DNA from: CAZSSH01 sp964609825
Lineage (GTDB): Bacteria > Verrucomicrobiota > Lentisphaeria > Victivallales > Victivallaceae
Assembly: GCA_964609825.1 (NCBI GenBank)
Contig: CAZSSH010000004.1
Span: 555,589 to 619,588, forward strand
Reading direction: 5' to 3'
Length of the DNA: 64,000 bases
Shown here: positions 1 to 8,613 of the stretch, one piece after another
Numbering within the stretch: position 1 is the stretch's first letter
How the letters are laid out: the number at the start of each line of letters is the position of its first letter
Program-made: the position numbers and the translations under genes
Notes under the pieces: model-generated
The model's input: only the letters and a program-made list of their open reading frames with translations
Database searches by the model: none
What the model was told of the DNA's origin: nothing

Positions 1-117
1 ACCATCCACCCGGCCATCTGTGCGGCGGTAATGATCAATGCGGCGGTTTCGATTATTTTTTTGACCCGCTCAATTGTTATTTTGGCGCTCTACCGCTGGG
101 GGAATGGCAATGTCTGA
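1..117 (+). CDS. C-terminal end of a small membrane protein (partial)
   Basis: The reading frame is open from the left edge and stops at TGA 115-117, giving 38 visible residues. They are mostly hydrophobic (about residues 5-32), ending in a short polar tail, so this looks like the last transmembrane segment of an integral membrane protein. The frame overlaps the start of the small HTH regulator that follows, which indicates translational coupling. Pairs of a small multi-pass membrane protein and a YozG-like Cro/CI regulator are common in bacteria. The family cannot be named from this fragment. Confidence 0.5.
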   Translation, partial: TIHPAICAAVMINAAVSIIFLTRSIVILALYRWGNGNV

Positions 118-331
118 AAAAGGAAATCTCACCAATCTCATCCGGCGGCTGCGCTTTGAGCACGGCGAAATGACTCAACAGGAGCTGGCCGACTTGACCG
201 GCGTCACCCGCCAGACGATTATGGCGCTGGAGTCGGGCAAATACAATCCGTCATTGGAGTTGGCGTTTCGCATCGCCGGGGTGTTTCACGCTACAGTGGA
301 TCAAGTATTTCAATACGAAAAACTTGATTAG
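104..331 (+). CDS. Small Cro/CI-type (HTH_3) transcriptional regulator
   Basis: About 75 residues, nearly all one lambda-repressor-like helix-turn-helix. The helices include the segments TQQELADLTGVTRQTI and LELAFRIAGVF, typical of compact YozG-like regulators that have no effector domain. A longer frame opens at 74, but the ATGs at 104 (M-A-M-S) and 110 fit better because family members begin just before the conserved N-L-I-R-x-L-R. The preceding membrane-protein frame ends at 117, inside this gene, so the two are probably co-transcribed and coupled. The likely role is local DNA binding, perhaps controlling its own operon. It is convergent with the next gene, 8 bp away. Confidence 0.8.
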   Translation: MAMSEKGNLTNLIRRLRFEHGEMTQQELADLTGVTRQTIMALESGKYNPSLELAFRIAGVFHATVDQVFQYEKLD

Positions 332-339
332 CCAAACCG

Positions 340-1023
340 TCATGGCGTGGCGATTTTGTCGCCGGATTTGATTTCGCCGTCGGACATGACGTTGTTGTAA
401 AATTTGCCCGGATGGTTTTGGTCGCGGTCCTGTAACAGCAAAAAAGCGGGACCGTCGAGCTTGCGGCCGCGGCCGAAATATTCGTAGTCGGAAAATTTCT
501 CGTTGGGGCGCGTCCGGCTCGGGCAGCGGTAGATGTCCAGGTCGGTCAAATAGTCGGTTTGATTGAGTGTCTGCAAATCGGGTGGGCAATATCCCTGATA
601 ATCGGCAGCATATTGTTGAATGAATTGATATATTTGCCGCAAGTCGTTTTGGCAGCAGATTCGCTTGGTGCGCTCGCGGGCGCGTCCGGTGCCGGGGATG
701 TAGGCCACCAGCCACCAAAATGCCAAAAACAAATAGAGCATGGTCACGACTGCCTTTTTTTTGCCGTGCAGCCGGGGTGTTAACAACGCATAGACCGCCA
801 AACCCAGCGACATCAGCAAAAAACAAAAGGCGAAAGTGTGTAAAAAGGACTCAAAGCCGAATGCGGTAAAATTTTCCCATTGATCGTATTGTTGCGGTGT
901 CAGATAATGGTACAGTAGTTGCGGCTGGTTGCAGAGCGGCCACAACAGCGCCATTTGCACCCACCAAATAACGATGAGATAAAAAAACGGCGATAACAGT
1001 ATTTTTTTGAGCAAAATTTTCAT
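340..1023 (-). CDS. Three-TM membrane protein with a pseudopilin-like C-terminal domain
   Basis: About 227 residues. Three hydrophobic segments lie in the first half (about residues 10-32, 58-82 and 90-112). A soluble C-terminal half of about 110 residues follows, with the pattern C-x3-LRQI-x-QF-x3-YA-x-DYQGY-x-PP. This resembles the body of the H-X9-DG pseudopilins encoded elsewhere in the window (compare C-x2-NLRQ-x5-QFY in the gene at 2723-3433), but the type IV prepilin leader is missing. A GTG at 1026 could also start it; the ATG at 1023 is preferred because GGAGG lies at better spacing. A weak promoter (TTGCAA 1067-1072, 17 bp, TATGGT 1044-1049) precedes it. The function is unknown; it may present a pilin-like domain outside the cell. 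Confidence 0.6.
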   Translation of the reverse strand: MKILLKKILLSPFFYLIVIWWVQMALLWPLCNQPQLLYHYLTPQQYDQWENFTAFGFESFLHTFAFCFLLMSLGLAVYALLTPRLHGKKKAVVTMLYLFLAFWWLVAYIPGTGRARERTKRICCQNDLRQIYQFIQQYAADYQGYCPPDLQTLNQTDYLTDLDIYRCPSRTRPNEKFSDYEYFGRGRKLDGPAFLLLQDRDQNHPGKFYNNVMSDGEIKSGDKIATP

Positions 1024-1082
1024 CACTCCTCCGTTACAAGTTTACCATATCCTCAAGTCGGAGTAATTGCAAGTTGTCGGGG

Positions 1083-1118
1083 CAAAAAAACGCGCTGCCA
1101 GTGAGATTGGCAGCGCGT
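1083..1118 (-). terminator. Rho-independent terminator after the GH5 gene
   Basis: A perfect 10-bp inverted repeat, CGCGCTGCCA (1091-1100) and TGGCAGCGCG (1109-1118), has an 8-nt loop. On the minus strand it is followed by seven Ts (1084-1090). It lies just past the stop codon of the minus-strand GH5 gene, so it should end the LacI-pseudopilin-GH5 transcript before the next gene. Confidence 0.85.
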
Positions 1119-1135
1119 CGGTTATGATTGACCGG

Positions 1136-2683
1136 TTATTGGGTATTCTTTTCCAGTGCTTTGAGGACGGCGCGTTTGCGCGGGTTGTCCTGCGAGGGCT
1201 GGAGGTGGTCCTTGTCGGGGCCCTCGTGCTCGAGGCTCCAGCCGCTCCACTCGCGGAAGGCATGGTACGTCCAGTCCCAGTTGTACTCCTCAAAAATGTC
1301 AATGTTGTCCTGTAAGTACTGCTGGGCATTGGGTGCCCAGGCGGCGGCGGAAAATTCGCCGACGTAAATCCGGGCGTTGTGCCGCAACTGAAATTCGCGT
1401 ACATATTGGAGCGCCTGACGCAGCGCTTTTTTGTCCCAGTAAGTTTGGCCGATCTGGCCGGGGTAGGTGATGCCCGCCTCTTTGCCGACTTCGCCAAAGG
1501 TGTTGTAAACCCCCTGATGGGTGTATTGGCCGGGCATGTACATATGGACTTGATAAATCACGTTATCCATCTCCAGGGCGGGCAGATACCGGAACGTTTC
1601 CGGCGAGTCCCAGTTGTTGGACTCAATGATGATCACGCTCTGGGGGTCGATCTTGCGGACGGCTTCGGCGGCCATACGCTGTATGGTAAAATAATCGTAC
1701 TTGGCCGGGCGCGTCTGCTCGGGCTCGTTAACGAGGTCGTAGCCCCAGATGGCGTCGTTGCCCTTGAAGCGCGTGGCGATCCGCTCCCAGACTTTGACAA
1801 AATGGTTGGCGTACTTGGTGTCAGAAAACATGCGCATGTTGCGCGCATCATCCCGGCCGCCGGGGGGAGAGTGCAAATCGATGATCATTTTGATGTTGTA
1901 CTTTTTGGCCCAGACGGAGGCCTGCTCGATGTCGTCGAGCTTTTTGTCAAGCCATGCGTCGTACTCGTCCAGATTTTGATCGGTATTGGCTTTGCCCCAG
2001 TCGCGGGTGATTTGGCAGCGGATCAGATTGACGTGCCAGTCGGCCAAGGTTTTGAAATCATCCTCGGTGTATTTATGGGGCGACATCACGCCGCGCAAGG
2101 GGCCGACGGCGGCGACTTTGTCGGAGTACTTGATCTTGTAATCCGAGGGCTGCTTGGCAAACATTTGAAAGACTTTGAGGGTATTGAGGTCAAACTCGAT
2201 TTGGCCGTAGCTGTCCTGCAACCCGAGGATCAATACCGCCTTGGCGGTTTTGGCCTCGGCGGTGATGGTCAGAGAGAGCTGCTTCCAGTCAAATTTGCCG
2301 TAAACGTCCGACGGGTGGCTCCAGCGCTCGATGCCGTTGCCGTCGAGGTAATTGAGCATAAACTTGCCGCCGTTCCACTTGCGTAAGGGCTGACTTACGT
2401 CGCCTTTGGCCTCAATGGTGAAGCACAAGGTTGAGTCGGCGTACTTGGTGAGATCCAATGGGAGGGTGACGACGTGCATCCCCTCGGTTTCGTTTTTCGG
2501 CACCGTAACGGTCAAAATTTTGCGGTTGCCGTCCGTTTTGATTGACGAATACTGGTTCAATTTCCAATCGGCATTGGCAAAGTCAAAACCGGCCAGGGGC
2601 TCGGGGAGCTCCGGTTCGGCCGCGGGGCACCAGAGGGCGGCAAACAAGGTGCCGGCGGTCAACAATTTTTTCCACAATTTCAT
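1136..2683 (-). CDS. Secreted glycoside hydrolase family 5 (cellulase-like)
   Basis: About 515 residues. A signal peptide (MKLWKKLLTAGTLFAALWCPA) is followed by a roughly 150-residue beta-rich region that looks like a carbohydrate-binding module, then a GH5-type TIM barrel from about residue 190. The acid/base Glu is visible in LVNEPE (E320) and the nucleophile in YVGEF (E443); a GH5-like IDLHSPPGG segment lies before the acid/base. It should cleave a beta-linked plant or host polysaccharide; the substrate cannot be read from sequence. GTG at 2692 is possible, but ATG 2683 gives a clean signal peptide. It is last in the LacI-pseudopilin-GH5 operon and ends at a strong terminator. Confidence 0.88.
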   Translation of the reverse strand: MKLWKKLLTAGTLFAALWCPAAEPELPEPLAGFDFANADWKLNQYSSIKTDGNRKILTVTVPKNETEGMHVVTLPLDLTKYADSTLCFTIEAKGDVSQPLRKWNGGKFMLNYLDGNGIERWSHPSDVYGKFDWKQLSLTITAEAKTAKAVLILGLQDSYGQIEFDLNTLKVFQMFAKQPSDYKIKYSDKVAAVGPLRGVMSPHKYTEDDFKTLADWHVNLIRCQITRDWGKANTDQNLDEYDAWLDKKLDDIEQASVWAKKYNIKMIIDLHSPPGGRDDARNMRMFSDTKYANHFVKVWERIATRFKGNDAIWGYDLVNEPEQTRPAKYDYFTIQRMAAEAVRKIDPQSVIIIESNNWDSPETFRYLPALEMDNVIYQVHMYMPGQYTHQGVYNTFGEVGKEAGITYPGQIGQTYWDKKALRQALQYVREFQLRHNARIYVGEFSAAAWAPNAQQYLQDNIDIFEEYNWDWTYHAFREWSGWSLEHEGPDKDHLQPSQDNPRKRAVLKALEKNTQ

Positions 2684-2722
2684 GCAAATCACTCCTTATC
2701 GTTAAATCATTGGTTGCGGCAC

Positions 2723-3433
2723 TTACTCAAAAGAACCTACGCTGTTTCGGAAAAAGTAGCCGTTGGCGTCGGTGTTGACGTTGGGGATGGACGACTCGGT
2801 CATGGCATCGGTGTGGCCGTCAACAAAGGTCACATTGCTGCCCTTGGCGCCCAGATGCCGCCAGACGTTGGTGCCGTCGGTCATTGAGTATTTGCTGTTA
2901 TACGAGGGATCCGGCCAACTGGCTTTGCGGGAAATATCGGCGATCATCGAGCGCTTGGATGGATTTTTGATCTTGCCGACTTTGACCAAGCTGATCGGGT
3001 TGTCAATTCCCGGCCGCGAAGCCGAGGCATAGCCTCGCTGGTTAATCCCGTAATGGATGGACTCGGTCGAGGGGGTGTAGTCAAAACTGCTGGGGCAAAA
3101 ATAGACGCCGCGCGGACGGTATTTGCCGCTGAAGTATTGCATAAATGCATTGTCAACAACCGCTATCCCCGGGTTGCTGTAGGGTAAAAGCACATCCTGC
3201 CATTTGCCGGAGTAGGTATTGCTGATATTGCCATTGGCGTTGGGGGTGATGTCCTTGTTGTCGGTGGAGTAAAATTGCAAATAGGAGCCGGTCTGCCGCA
3301 GATTGCTGGCGCATTTGGTGTCTTTGGCCTTGTCGCGGGCTTTGTTGAGAGCGGGGAGCAGCATTCCGGCCAAAATCGCGATGATCGCAATTACCACCAG
3401 AAGCTCGATCAGGGTAAATTTTTGTGTTTTCAT
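2723..3433 (-). CDS. Type II secretion/type IV pilin-like pseudopilin (H-X-DG type)
   Basis: About 236 residues. The N-terminus MKTQKFTLIELLVVIA is a class III prepilin leader with Glu at +5 and a long hydrophobic helix, but Lys rather than Gly comes before the Phe. The globular part has the C-x2-NLRQ segment and ends with RHLGAKGSNVTFVDGH, the DG-box signature of Lentisphaerae/Planctomycetes pseudopilins. The frame opens at 3496, but ATG 3433 is the start because it follows GGAGG and begins the leader. It lies between the LacI gene and the GH5 gene and is very likely co-expressed with them. It may be cleaved by a prepilin peptidase and join a secretion pseudopilus or sit in the envelope; its exact job is unknown. 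Confidence 0.88.
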   Translation of the reverse strand: MKTQKFTLIELLVVIAIIAILAGMLLPALNKARDKAKDTKCASNLRQTGSYLQFYSTDNKDITPNANGNISNTYSGKWQDVLLPYSNPGIAVVDNAFMQYFSGKYRPRGVYFCPSSFDYTPSTESIHYGINQRGYASASRPGIDNPISLVKVGKIKNPSKRSMIADISRKASWPDPSYNSKYSMTDGTNVWRHLGAKGSNVTFVDGHTDAMTESSIPNVNTDANGYFFRNSVGSFE

Positions 3434-3477
3434 AACTTCCTCCGTTATTGTTTTTTCGGGTTGCTTCATTTTCATAT

Positions 3478-4497
3478 TTACCATTGCTGCGGCCAATACC
3501 AGTCATCCAGCCAATCGGGTTGGATCTCGATGCGGCGTCTTTCCCACTCCGTGCGCGGTAAAAATGCGGTGCGGATCTTTTGTTCGCCGATTTCTCCCGG
3601 CTGCTCAATCATTTGGATCAATTTGTCACAGGCGGATTTGACAAAATTGTGATTGCAGTAATTGACTGCGCCGAGGTAATTTGAGTAATCCGTCAGGGTA
3701 TTGAGCACACCCGACTGTACCATACAGCAGGGACGGTAATCAATCTTGTGACCGGCATAATACCGGAACATCCGCTCCGACACATTGATGCCCTCCATAA
3801 AAATAATGCCGTCCGGACGCTCTTTGGCCAGTTGCTCAAAGATACCCGGCAATGCGGTATAGGAGGGGTAAACCGCCCGGTATGCTTCGAGATTTTGACT
3901 TGCCGCGTACTCGTAAAAGAGGTCAAAGCGCTCCGAGCAGGTTGACTCGACCAAGGCTACTTTTTGGCATCCCGCTTTGCGGAATTCGGCAACAGCATCC
4001 TTGAAACTCTCCGTGTCATCATAATAAATCGAGTGAAACATGCTGCTTTTTTGGTGCAGCAAAATCGGATACTTTTCCGCCGCCAGCCGACCGGCGATTT
4101 CACTGGTTTGATCCAAAAAGAGCTCGTAATAAATGGCGTCCACCTGTTGGGCGAGCATATCGCCCAAGGCTTGCTGCTCCTCATGTTGATCGTAATTGGT
4201 AATCCCCAGCAACAATCGGTAGCCGCGCGCTTTGAGCTCATTCATCATTGCCTGCGCCAAATGCGCCTGATGGGGCTGGGTGATCGCCCCCAGCAGCATG
4301 CCGATGGCGCGGCTTTTGCCGCTGCGCAGTGACCGCGCGGCCTCATTGCGGCGGTACCCGAGCGCCTTGACTGCTTCGTCAATCCTTTTTTGCGTCGTCG
4401 CCGCCACCCGGGTGGTATCGGGGTGACCGAGATAAAAGGAAACCAGCGAGGAGGAAACTCCCGCGTGTTTCGCAATGTCTTTTAAGGTCACCGGCAT
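3478..4497 (-). CDS. LacI-family transcriptional regulator
   Basis: 339 residues. The N-terminal LacI HTH (VTLKDIAKHAGVSSSLVSFY) with hinge helix is followed by a periplasmic-binding-protein-like sensor domain from about residue 60 (IGMLLG...). It is first in an operon with the pseudopilin (44 bp downstream) and the GH5 enzyme, so it probably represses that unit until a sugar derived from the GH5 substrate binds. A consensus promoter with a palindromic operator lies directly upstream (4526-4572), suggesting autoregulation. Confidence 0.92.
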   Translation of the reverse strand: MPVTLKDIAKHAGVSSSLVSFYLGHPDTTRVAATTQKRIDEAVKALGYRRNEAARSLRSGKSRAIGMLLGAITQPHQAHLAQAMMNELKARGYRLLLGITNYDQHEEQQALGDMLAQQVDAIYYELFLDQTSEIAGRLAAEKYPILLHQKSSMFHSIYYDDTESFKDAVAEFRKAGCQKVALVESTCSERFDLFYEYAASQNLEAYRAVYPSYTALPGIFEQLAKERPDGIIFMEGINVSERMFRYYAGHKIDYRPCCMVQSGVLNTLTDYSNYLGAVNYCNHNFVKSACDKLIQMIEQPGEIGEQKIRTAFLPRTEWERRRIEIQPDWLDDWYWPQQW

Positions 4498-4803
4498 ATT
4501 CGCAAAGCCCTGTTTGGGTTATGGTGTTGTATCGTTACAACATATTATACTATATTCCTCTCTTTTTGTCAAGAGCCTGCCTGAGAAATTATCATTTTTT
4601 TGCAATATTTTGCTGTTAAGACTCCCTGAGTTGATGATGTCGGGGTAAAAATGCCCGGAGAGAAGATTATACCCAAAACAGTCGTGCATAAAAATGACGG
4701 TAAAAGTACTGTTAAAACACCGGATTTGAGCTTGCAATTTACAAATAATTGGTTATATTAAGTTGTCAAAGCAATCCTTACAATCACCACGGGCGCAAAG
4801 ACG
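4498..4803. other. 306-bp intergenic region between divergent LacI and DeoR genes
   Basis: It holds the LacI operon promoter and operator (4526-4572) on the minus side. Near the DeoR gene is a plus-strand promoter candidate, TTGCAA 4732-4737, 16 bp, TATATT 4754-4759. I see no coding sequence or stable RNA in the roughly 150 bp between them. Confidence 0.55.
4526..4572 (-). promoter_or_regulatory. Consensus promoter plus LacI-type operator of the LacI-pseudopilin-GH5 operon
   Basis: On the minus strand TTGACA (4567-4572) and TATAAT (4544-4549) are separated by exactly 17 bp, a perfect sigma-70 match. A 16-bp palindrome, GTTGTA-TCGT-TACAAC (4526-4541), starts 2 bp downstream of the -10, covering the expected transcription start. 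This is a classic repressor site, most simply read by the LacI protein encoded immediately downstream. Confidence 0.8.
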
Positions 4804-5610
4804 ATGACGCAATACAAACGGCTGCAGGACATTTTAAAGTATCTTGAGATCAACGGGCAACTGAGCGTGGAGACGGCGGTCGGGGTATTTCATGCCAGTC
4901 CGGCCACCATTCGCCGCGATTTTTTGCACCTCGAGGCCGAGGGGCTGGCCGAAAAAGTGCGCGGCGGTTTGCGCCGCCGGGCAGCCGACCGCGGCAAGAT
5001 GACGCCGTTTTGGCTGCGCGAGGAGCATTATTTTGCTGAAAAAGAGGCGATTGCGCGCGCCGCCGCCGGGTTGCTTGCCGACGGCGACTCGGTGATGATT
5101 GACGGCGGCACCTCGACCTATCATTTGGCCCACTTTTTGAGCAGTCACGCCATCCGGGTGATTACCAACTCATTGCGCATCGCCGCCTTTTTGGCCGATC
5201 AACCCTATGGCTCGAGCCGGATCAATGAGGTGATTGTGAGCGGCGGGACACTTTATCCGAGCTCATTTTTACTGACCGGGCGGCAGACTCGCGACGCGTT
5301 GCGCCAATATTATGCCAACATCGGCTTTTTGTCGGTGGGCGGGATCGCCGCCGACGGGATTACCAACACCAATGAGAGCGTGATCGACAGCGAGCAAATC
5401 ATCATTGCCAACAGCAGCAAAGTGGTGGTCCTTGCCGACCACAGCAAACTCGGGCGACATGCAATGTGTCAGGTGGCCGGTTTGGATGATATCGACCTTT
5501 TGATCACCGACGAGCACCCCGATTCGGCCGCAACCGTCCAAGATTTGCGGCAGGCTGGGCTGGCGGTCATGACGGTGACGGTCAGCCGAAATGACGGTGA
5601 AGCGCGCTGA
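4804..5610 (+). CDS. DeoR-family transcriptional regulator
   Basis: 268 residues. A DeoR winged HTH (residues about 5-60; RLQDILKYLEINGQLSVETA, then SPATIRRDF) is followed by the DeoR C-terminal sugar-phosphate sensor. The sensor's typical blocks are present: DGGTSTYHLA, VITNSLRIA, SVGGI and VVLADHSKLGR. Such proteins usually bind a phosphorylated sugar or polyol intermediate. It is convergent with, and overlaps by 29 bp, the last gene of the dehydrogenase/isomerase operon, whose promoter carries twin palindromes; that operon is its most likely target. The Shine-Dalgarno sequence is weak. Confidence 0.9.
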   Translation: MTQYKRLQDILKYLEINGQLSVETAVGVFHASPATIRRDFLHLEAEGLAEKVRGGLRRRAADRGKMTPFWLREEHYFAEKEAIARAAAGLLADGDSVMIDGGTSTYHLAHFLSSHAIRVITNSLRIAAFLADQPYGSSRINEVIVSGGTLYPSSFLLTGRQTRDALRQYYANIGFLSVGGIAADGITNTNESVIDSEQIIIANSSKVVVLADHSKLGRHAMCQVAGLDDIDLLITDEHPDSAATVQDLRQAGLAVMTVTVSRNDGEAR

Positions 5611-6493
5611 GCGACTCCTCGAGTATCTTGCCCAAATCTTTGTCGGTGTAGTCGCGCCCGGTTTTGGGCCCGGAGATCTCCAGATACCCGGTGACATCCG
5701 CAACCGGCCAAACTGACGCCGGAGCAAAAATCAGCTCTCTTAGCTTTGACAGATCGACAATCCCCCGTTGGCTCTCCTCCGGGCCGAAGCCGAAAGTGGA
5801 GTTGAAATATTGGTCGGTATTTTTAAAGTGAAACTCCGCCATGTACGGAATGCCGAGGGCAAAAAGCTCCACATTACCGGCCGTGATCTTGCGGTTTTCG
5901 TCGGCCAGGCCGTGCGAAATGTCGCCGCATAGGTACACGGGGACGGTGCTTTGGGGGCTTTGCCGGTGATAATCGTTGAGAAAGGTTATCATACGGATGA
6001 TTTCCTCCGGTGTTGACGGCGGCTCGGCCAAACAGGACATCGGTTCAATCGTCACTCCTTTTAAATCAAGAGTTTTGCCGTATGCCATGAGTTCGGTGAT
6101 GTGTCTTAGATAACAGTCAATCCCGGCGGCCTTGGCCGTCATCCGGTCGCGGTAAACCGCACCGGGGTTGGAGCCGACATAGTCGGCGCCCAGCAGCGAG
6201 CCGATCTCCAAAAAACGCGCATAATTGCGGTGCGCCACCATCTCCATATCCGGGTCGCCGGTGAAAAATCCACCCAATTCGCGGTGGGCCGTAAAACAGC
6301 TTTTGATCCGGATGCCATGGTCGGCCGCGCGCTGCCGGAGTTTGGAAAAATAACGGTCGGGGAGGTGGTAAATCTCCATAAAGGAGCCGAATTGCAAATA
6401 CTTGATGCTGTTGCGCTCCATCAGCTCAAAGAGCCAGTCAAAGCTGTAGCGGTACTCCACGGGATCGCTTTTGATGCCGAGTGTAAAATTCAT
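5582..6493 (-). CDS. Sugar phosphate isomerase/epimerase-like TIM-barrel protein
   Basis: 303 residues of the xylose-isomerase-like TIM-barrel superfamily (AP endonuclease 2 fold). Metal-binding blocks in order are VTIEPMS (Glu), LCGDISHG (Asp/His), EFHFKNTD (His) and YLEISG (Glu). It probably interconverts keto and aldo forms, or epimers, of a sugar or sugar phosphate produced by the two dehydrogenases upstream. Its ATG overlaps the stop of the dehydrogenase before it (ATGA at 6490-6493), so it is the third gene of that operon. Its 3' end overlaps the convergent DeoR gene. Confidence 0.82.
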   Translation of the reverse strand: MNFTLGIKSDPVEYRYSFDWLFELMERNSIKYLQFGSFMEIYHLPDRYFSKLRQRAADHGIRIKSCFTAHRELGGFFTGDPDMEMVAHRNYARFLEIGSLLGADYVGSNPGAVYRDRMTAKAAGIDCYLRHITELMAYGKTLDLKGVTIEPMSCLAEPPSTPEEIIRMITFLNDYHRQSPQSTVPVYLCGDISHGLADENRKITAGNVELFALGIPYMAEFHFKNTDQYFNSTFGFGPEESQRGIVDLSKLRELIFAPASVWPVADVTGYLEISGPKTGRDYTDKDLGKILEESLSALHRHFG

Positions 6494-7512
6494 AATGACC
6501 CTCGCTGACAGTTAAAAATTACTTTGCAAAAAAAGTCTTTGCCGCCGGTCATTTGGGCAAATATTTGCGCTCCTTGGGCGAGGTTGGCCTCGTGGCTGAT
6601 GAGCGGCTTGAGCTGTAAATCGCGTCCGGTATGGGCAAGTACCTCCACCCAGTCCTCGGCGATTTTGGAGTTCCAAGCGCCCAGGAGCCGCAGCTCTTTG
6701 CGCAAAATCTGCGAGTAGGTTTTGGGCTCAATCGTCCACGCGTTGGCAGCGTTGCCGATGAGCAGCAGTTGCCCGGCGCGGGCGGTGGCGGCAATGGCTT
6801 GTTCGCGGGTTTGGGCGATGCCGCAGGCCTCGACTGTGATCGGGAAGCCGTGTTTGACCGCAGCGGCAAATTGGGACGAGCCGGGGTCGAGCGGGATAAA
6901 GCCGAGTTGGCGGGCGAGCTGGTGCTTGGCCGGGTCAATGTCGACAATATTGATTTCGCCGCACCCCCCAATGCGCAGCCACTGGGCGGCCAGAATGCCG
7001 ATCGGGCCGCCGCCAAAGATTAATGCCGCGTCGCCGGGACGGATCGCAAGCTTGGCGACGCCGTGATGGGCGACCGCCGCCGGTTCGGTCATCGCCGCCT
7101 CGGCCATCGTGACACCGGCGGGGACCGGCACCAAATTGTGCTCGGGAGCCATGACGAACTCGGCAAAGCCGCCGTCGCGCCGCGAGCCCAGATAGTCGTA
7201 ATTTTCGCACAATTGGTAATCCCCGGCAAGGCACGCCGGGCAGGATTGGCAGTTTAACAGGGGGTAAACCGCCACGCGGTCGCCGATTTTGAATTTGCCG
7301 GCGGTTCCGGCGGGCAATTCAGCCACCGTCCCGGCAAACTCGTGTCCCATCACCAGCGGGTAATGATAGGCTCCGCTGCGAAAGGCGCGGCCCAAATCCG
7401 AGCCGCAGACCCCGGAGGCGTCAACCCGGATTTTGACCCAGCCGGGGGTGACGGCAAGCTCGTGATCTTGATACTCCAACTGACCGTTTCGGGTTAATAC
7501 CAATGCTTTCAT
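6490..7512 (-). CDS. Zinc-dependent medium-chain alcohol/polyol dehydrogenase
   Basis: 340 residues of the sorbitol/threonine dehydrogenase-like MDR family. Visible features are the catalytic zinc site (GVCGSDL and GHEFAG), the four-cysteine structural zinc loop (CQSCPACLAGDYQLC) and the NAD(P)-binding IFGGGPIGILAA. It likely oxidises a polyol or sugar alcohol, or reduces a keto-sugar. It lies 11 bp after the preceding dehydrogenase and overlaps the next gene by 4 bp, so the three form one operon. Confidence 0.9.
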   Translation of the reverse strand: MKALVLTRNGQLEYQDHELAVTPGWVKIRVDASGVCGSDLGRAFRSGAYHYPLVMGHEFAGTVAELPAGTAGKFKIGDRVAVYPLLNCQSCPACLAGDYQLCENYDYLGSRRDGGFAEFVMAPEHNLVPVPAGVTMAEAAMTEPAAVAHHGVAKLAIRPGDAALIFGGGPIGILAAQWLRIGGCGEINIVDIDPAKHQLARQLGFIPLDPGSSQFAAAVKHGFPITVEACGIAQTREQAIAATARAGQLLLIGNAANAWTIEPKTYSQILRKELRLLGAWNSKIAEDWVEVLAHTGRDLQLKPLISHEANLAQGAQIFAQMTGGKDFFCKVIFNCQRGSL

Positions 7513-7523
7513 GATACATTACC

Positions 7524-8567
7524 TCACGCATTGGGCAACACGACGGTTTTTAACCCGGCGCGCGACTCGTGGTAGGTAAAGGCTTCGTTGATTTCCGACA
7601 AGGGAAAGGTCCGCGAAATGTAGTTGGCCGCGTTGACCGCCTTGTCGGCGATGAGTCTGACCGCTTTTTGGTGGTGACGCGGCAGCGAGCCGTGGCTCCC
7701 CATCACGAAGCATTCTTTGTAATGAATGAGATTGGAGTCGAGCATCAGGAGCGGCTGATTTTTGAGCCCGCCAAAGAGGTTGACATAGCCGCGGTGGGCG
7801 ACCATTTTGATCGCGTCCTCGTGGGCCTTGACCGTCCCTGCGGTGGTGATGACGACATCGGCGCCGCGACCGTTGGTTTCGCGCATCACGGTCTCGACCA
7901 GATCCTCGTTTTCGGTCGCGATAAAACGGGCGGAGGGGAGAAATTGTTGCGCCAGATCAAGGCGTTTTAAGGAGCGCTGCGCCGCAAACACTTGCGAAGC
8001 TCCGAAAACTTTGGACAATTCAAGCATCATGCAGCCGATGGGGCCCAAACCGATCACGCACAAACTTTTTCCCAAACTCATTTGCGCCAACTCCAACCCG
8101 TTGATCGCACAGGCCAAGGGTTCGGCCAAAGCGGCCTCCGGGTAGCTCAAATGATCCGGCATCAAGGTCACCGGCCCGTAATTAAGCGTGGTTTCGTTAA
8201 GTACCATCAATTGTTGAAAGCCGCCGGCAAATTGGTAGCCCAAGGCGTAATTGATGGCGCAATTGGTCCCCATCCCGTTGATGCACCACTCGCAAACCCC
8301 GCAAGGAACGTCCGCCCCCAAGGCAATGCGGTCGCCGACTTTGACCTTGGTGACCAATTTGCCCGCGGCGACGATTTCCCCGGCGATTTCGTGGCCGATC
8401 ACCGCCGGGTATTTTACCCGGTCGTTGCCGTAGTGGTAAATCCGCAAATCCGAGCCGCAGACGGCACAGGCATGGACTTTGAGGATGGCTTCCTTGTCGC
8501 CGCATACCGGCGCGGGGCGCTCCTCGACGGCCAATTGATTGAGTCCCTTTAAAATCGCAGCTTTCAT
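7524..8567 (-). CDS. Zinc-dependent medium-chain alcohol/polyol dehydrogenase
   Basis: 347 residues. Catalytic zinc ligands are in CAVCGSDLRIYHYG and GHEIAGE, the structural zinc loop is CGVCEWCINGMGTNC, and the Rossmann motif is VIGLGPIGCMM. The frame is open to 8654, but ATG 8567 follows AAGGA and matches the family N-terminus (MKAAIL-x-G). It is the first gene of a three-gene minus-strand operon of two related dehydrogenases and an isomerase, consistent with a short polyol or sugar oxidation-isomerisation pathway. Expression is probably controlled at the twin palindromes upstream. Confidence 0.9.
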   Translation of the reverse strand: MKAAILKGLNQLAVEERPAPVCGDKEAILKVHACAVCGSDLRIYHYGNDRVKYPAVIGHEIAGEIVAAGKLVTKVKVGDRIALGADVPCGVCEWCINGMGTNCAINYALGYQFAGGFQQLMVLNETTLNYGPVTLMPDHLSYPEAALAEPLACAINGLELAQMSLGKSLCVIGLGPIGCMMLELSKVFGASQVFAAQRSLKRLDLAQQFLPSARFIATENEDLVETVMRETNGRGADVVITTAGTVKAHEDAIKMVAHRGYVNLFGGLKNQPLLMLDSNLIHYKECFVMGSHGSLPRHHQKAVRLIADKAVNAANYISRTFPLSEINEAFTYHESRAGLKTVVLPNA

Positions 8568-8613
8568 GATTATTTTTCCTTGATTTTGGAGATTAAATGA
8601 TTTATATAATATC

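Noticed and set aside
1379..2386. Long plus-strand open frame (335 codons) opposite the GH5 gene
   Set aside because: It is antisense to a gene with clear GH5 motifs and a signal peptide; its translation is low-complexity and matches no family. Such shadows are common at this GC content.
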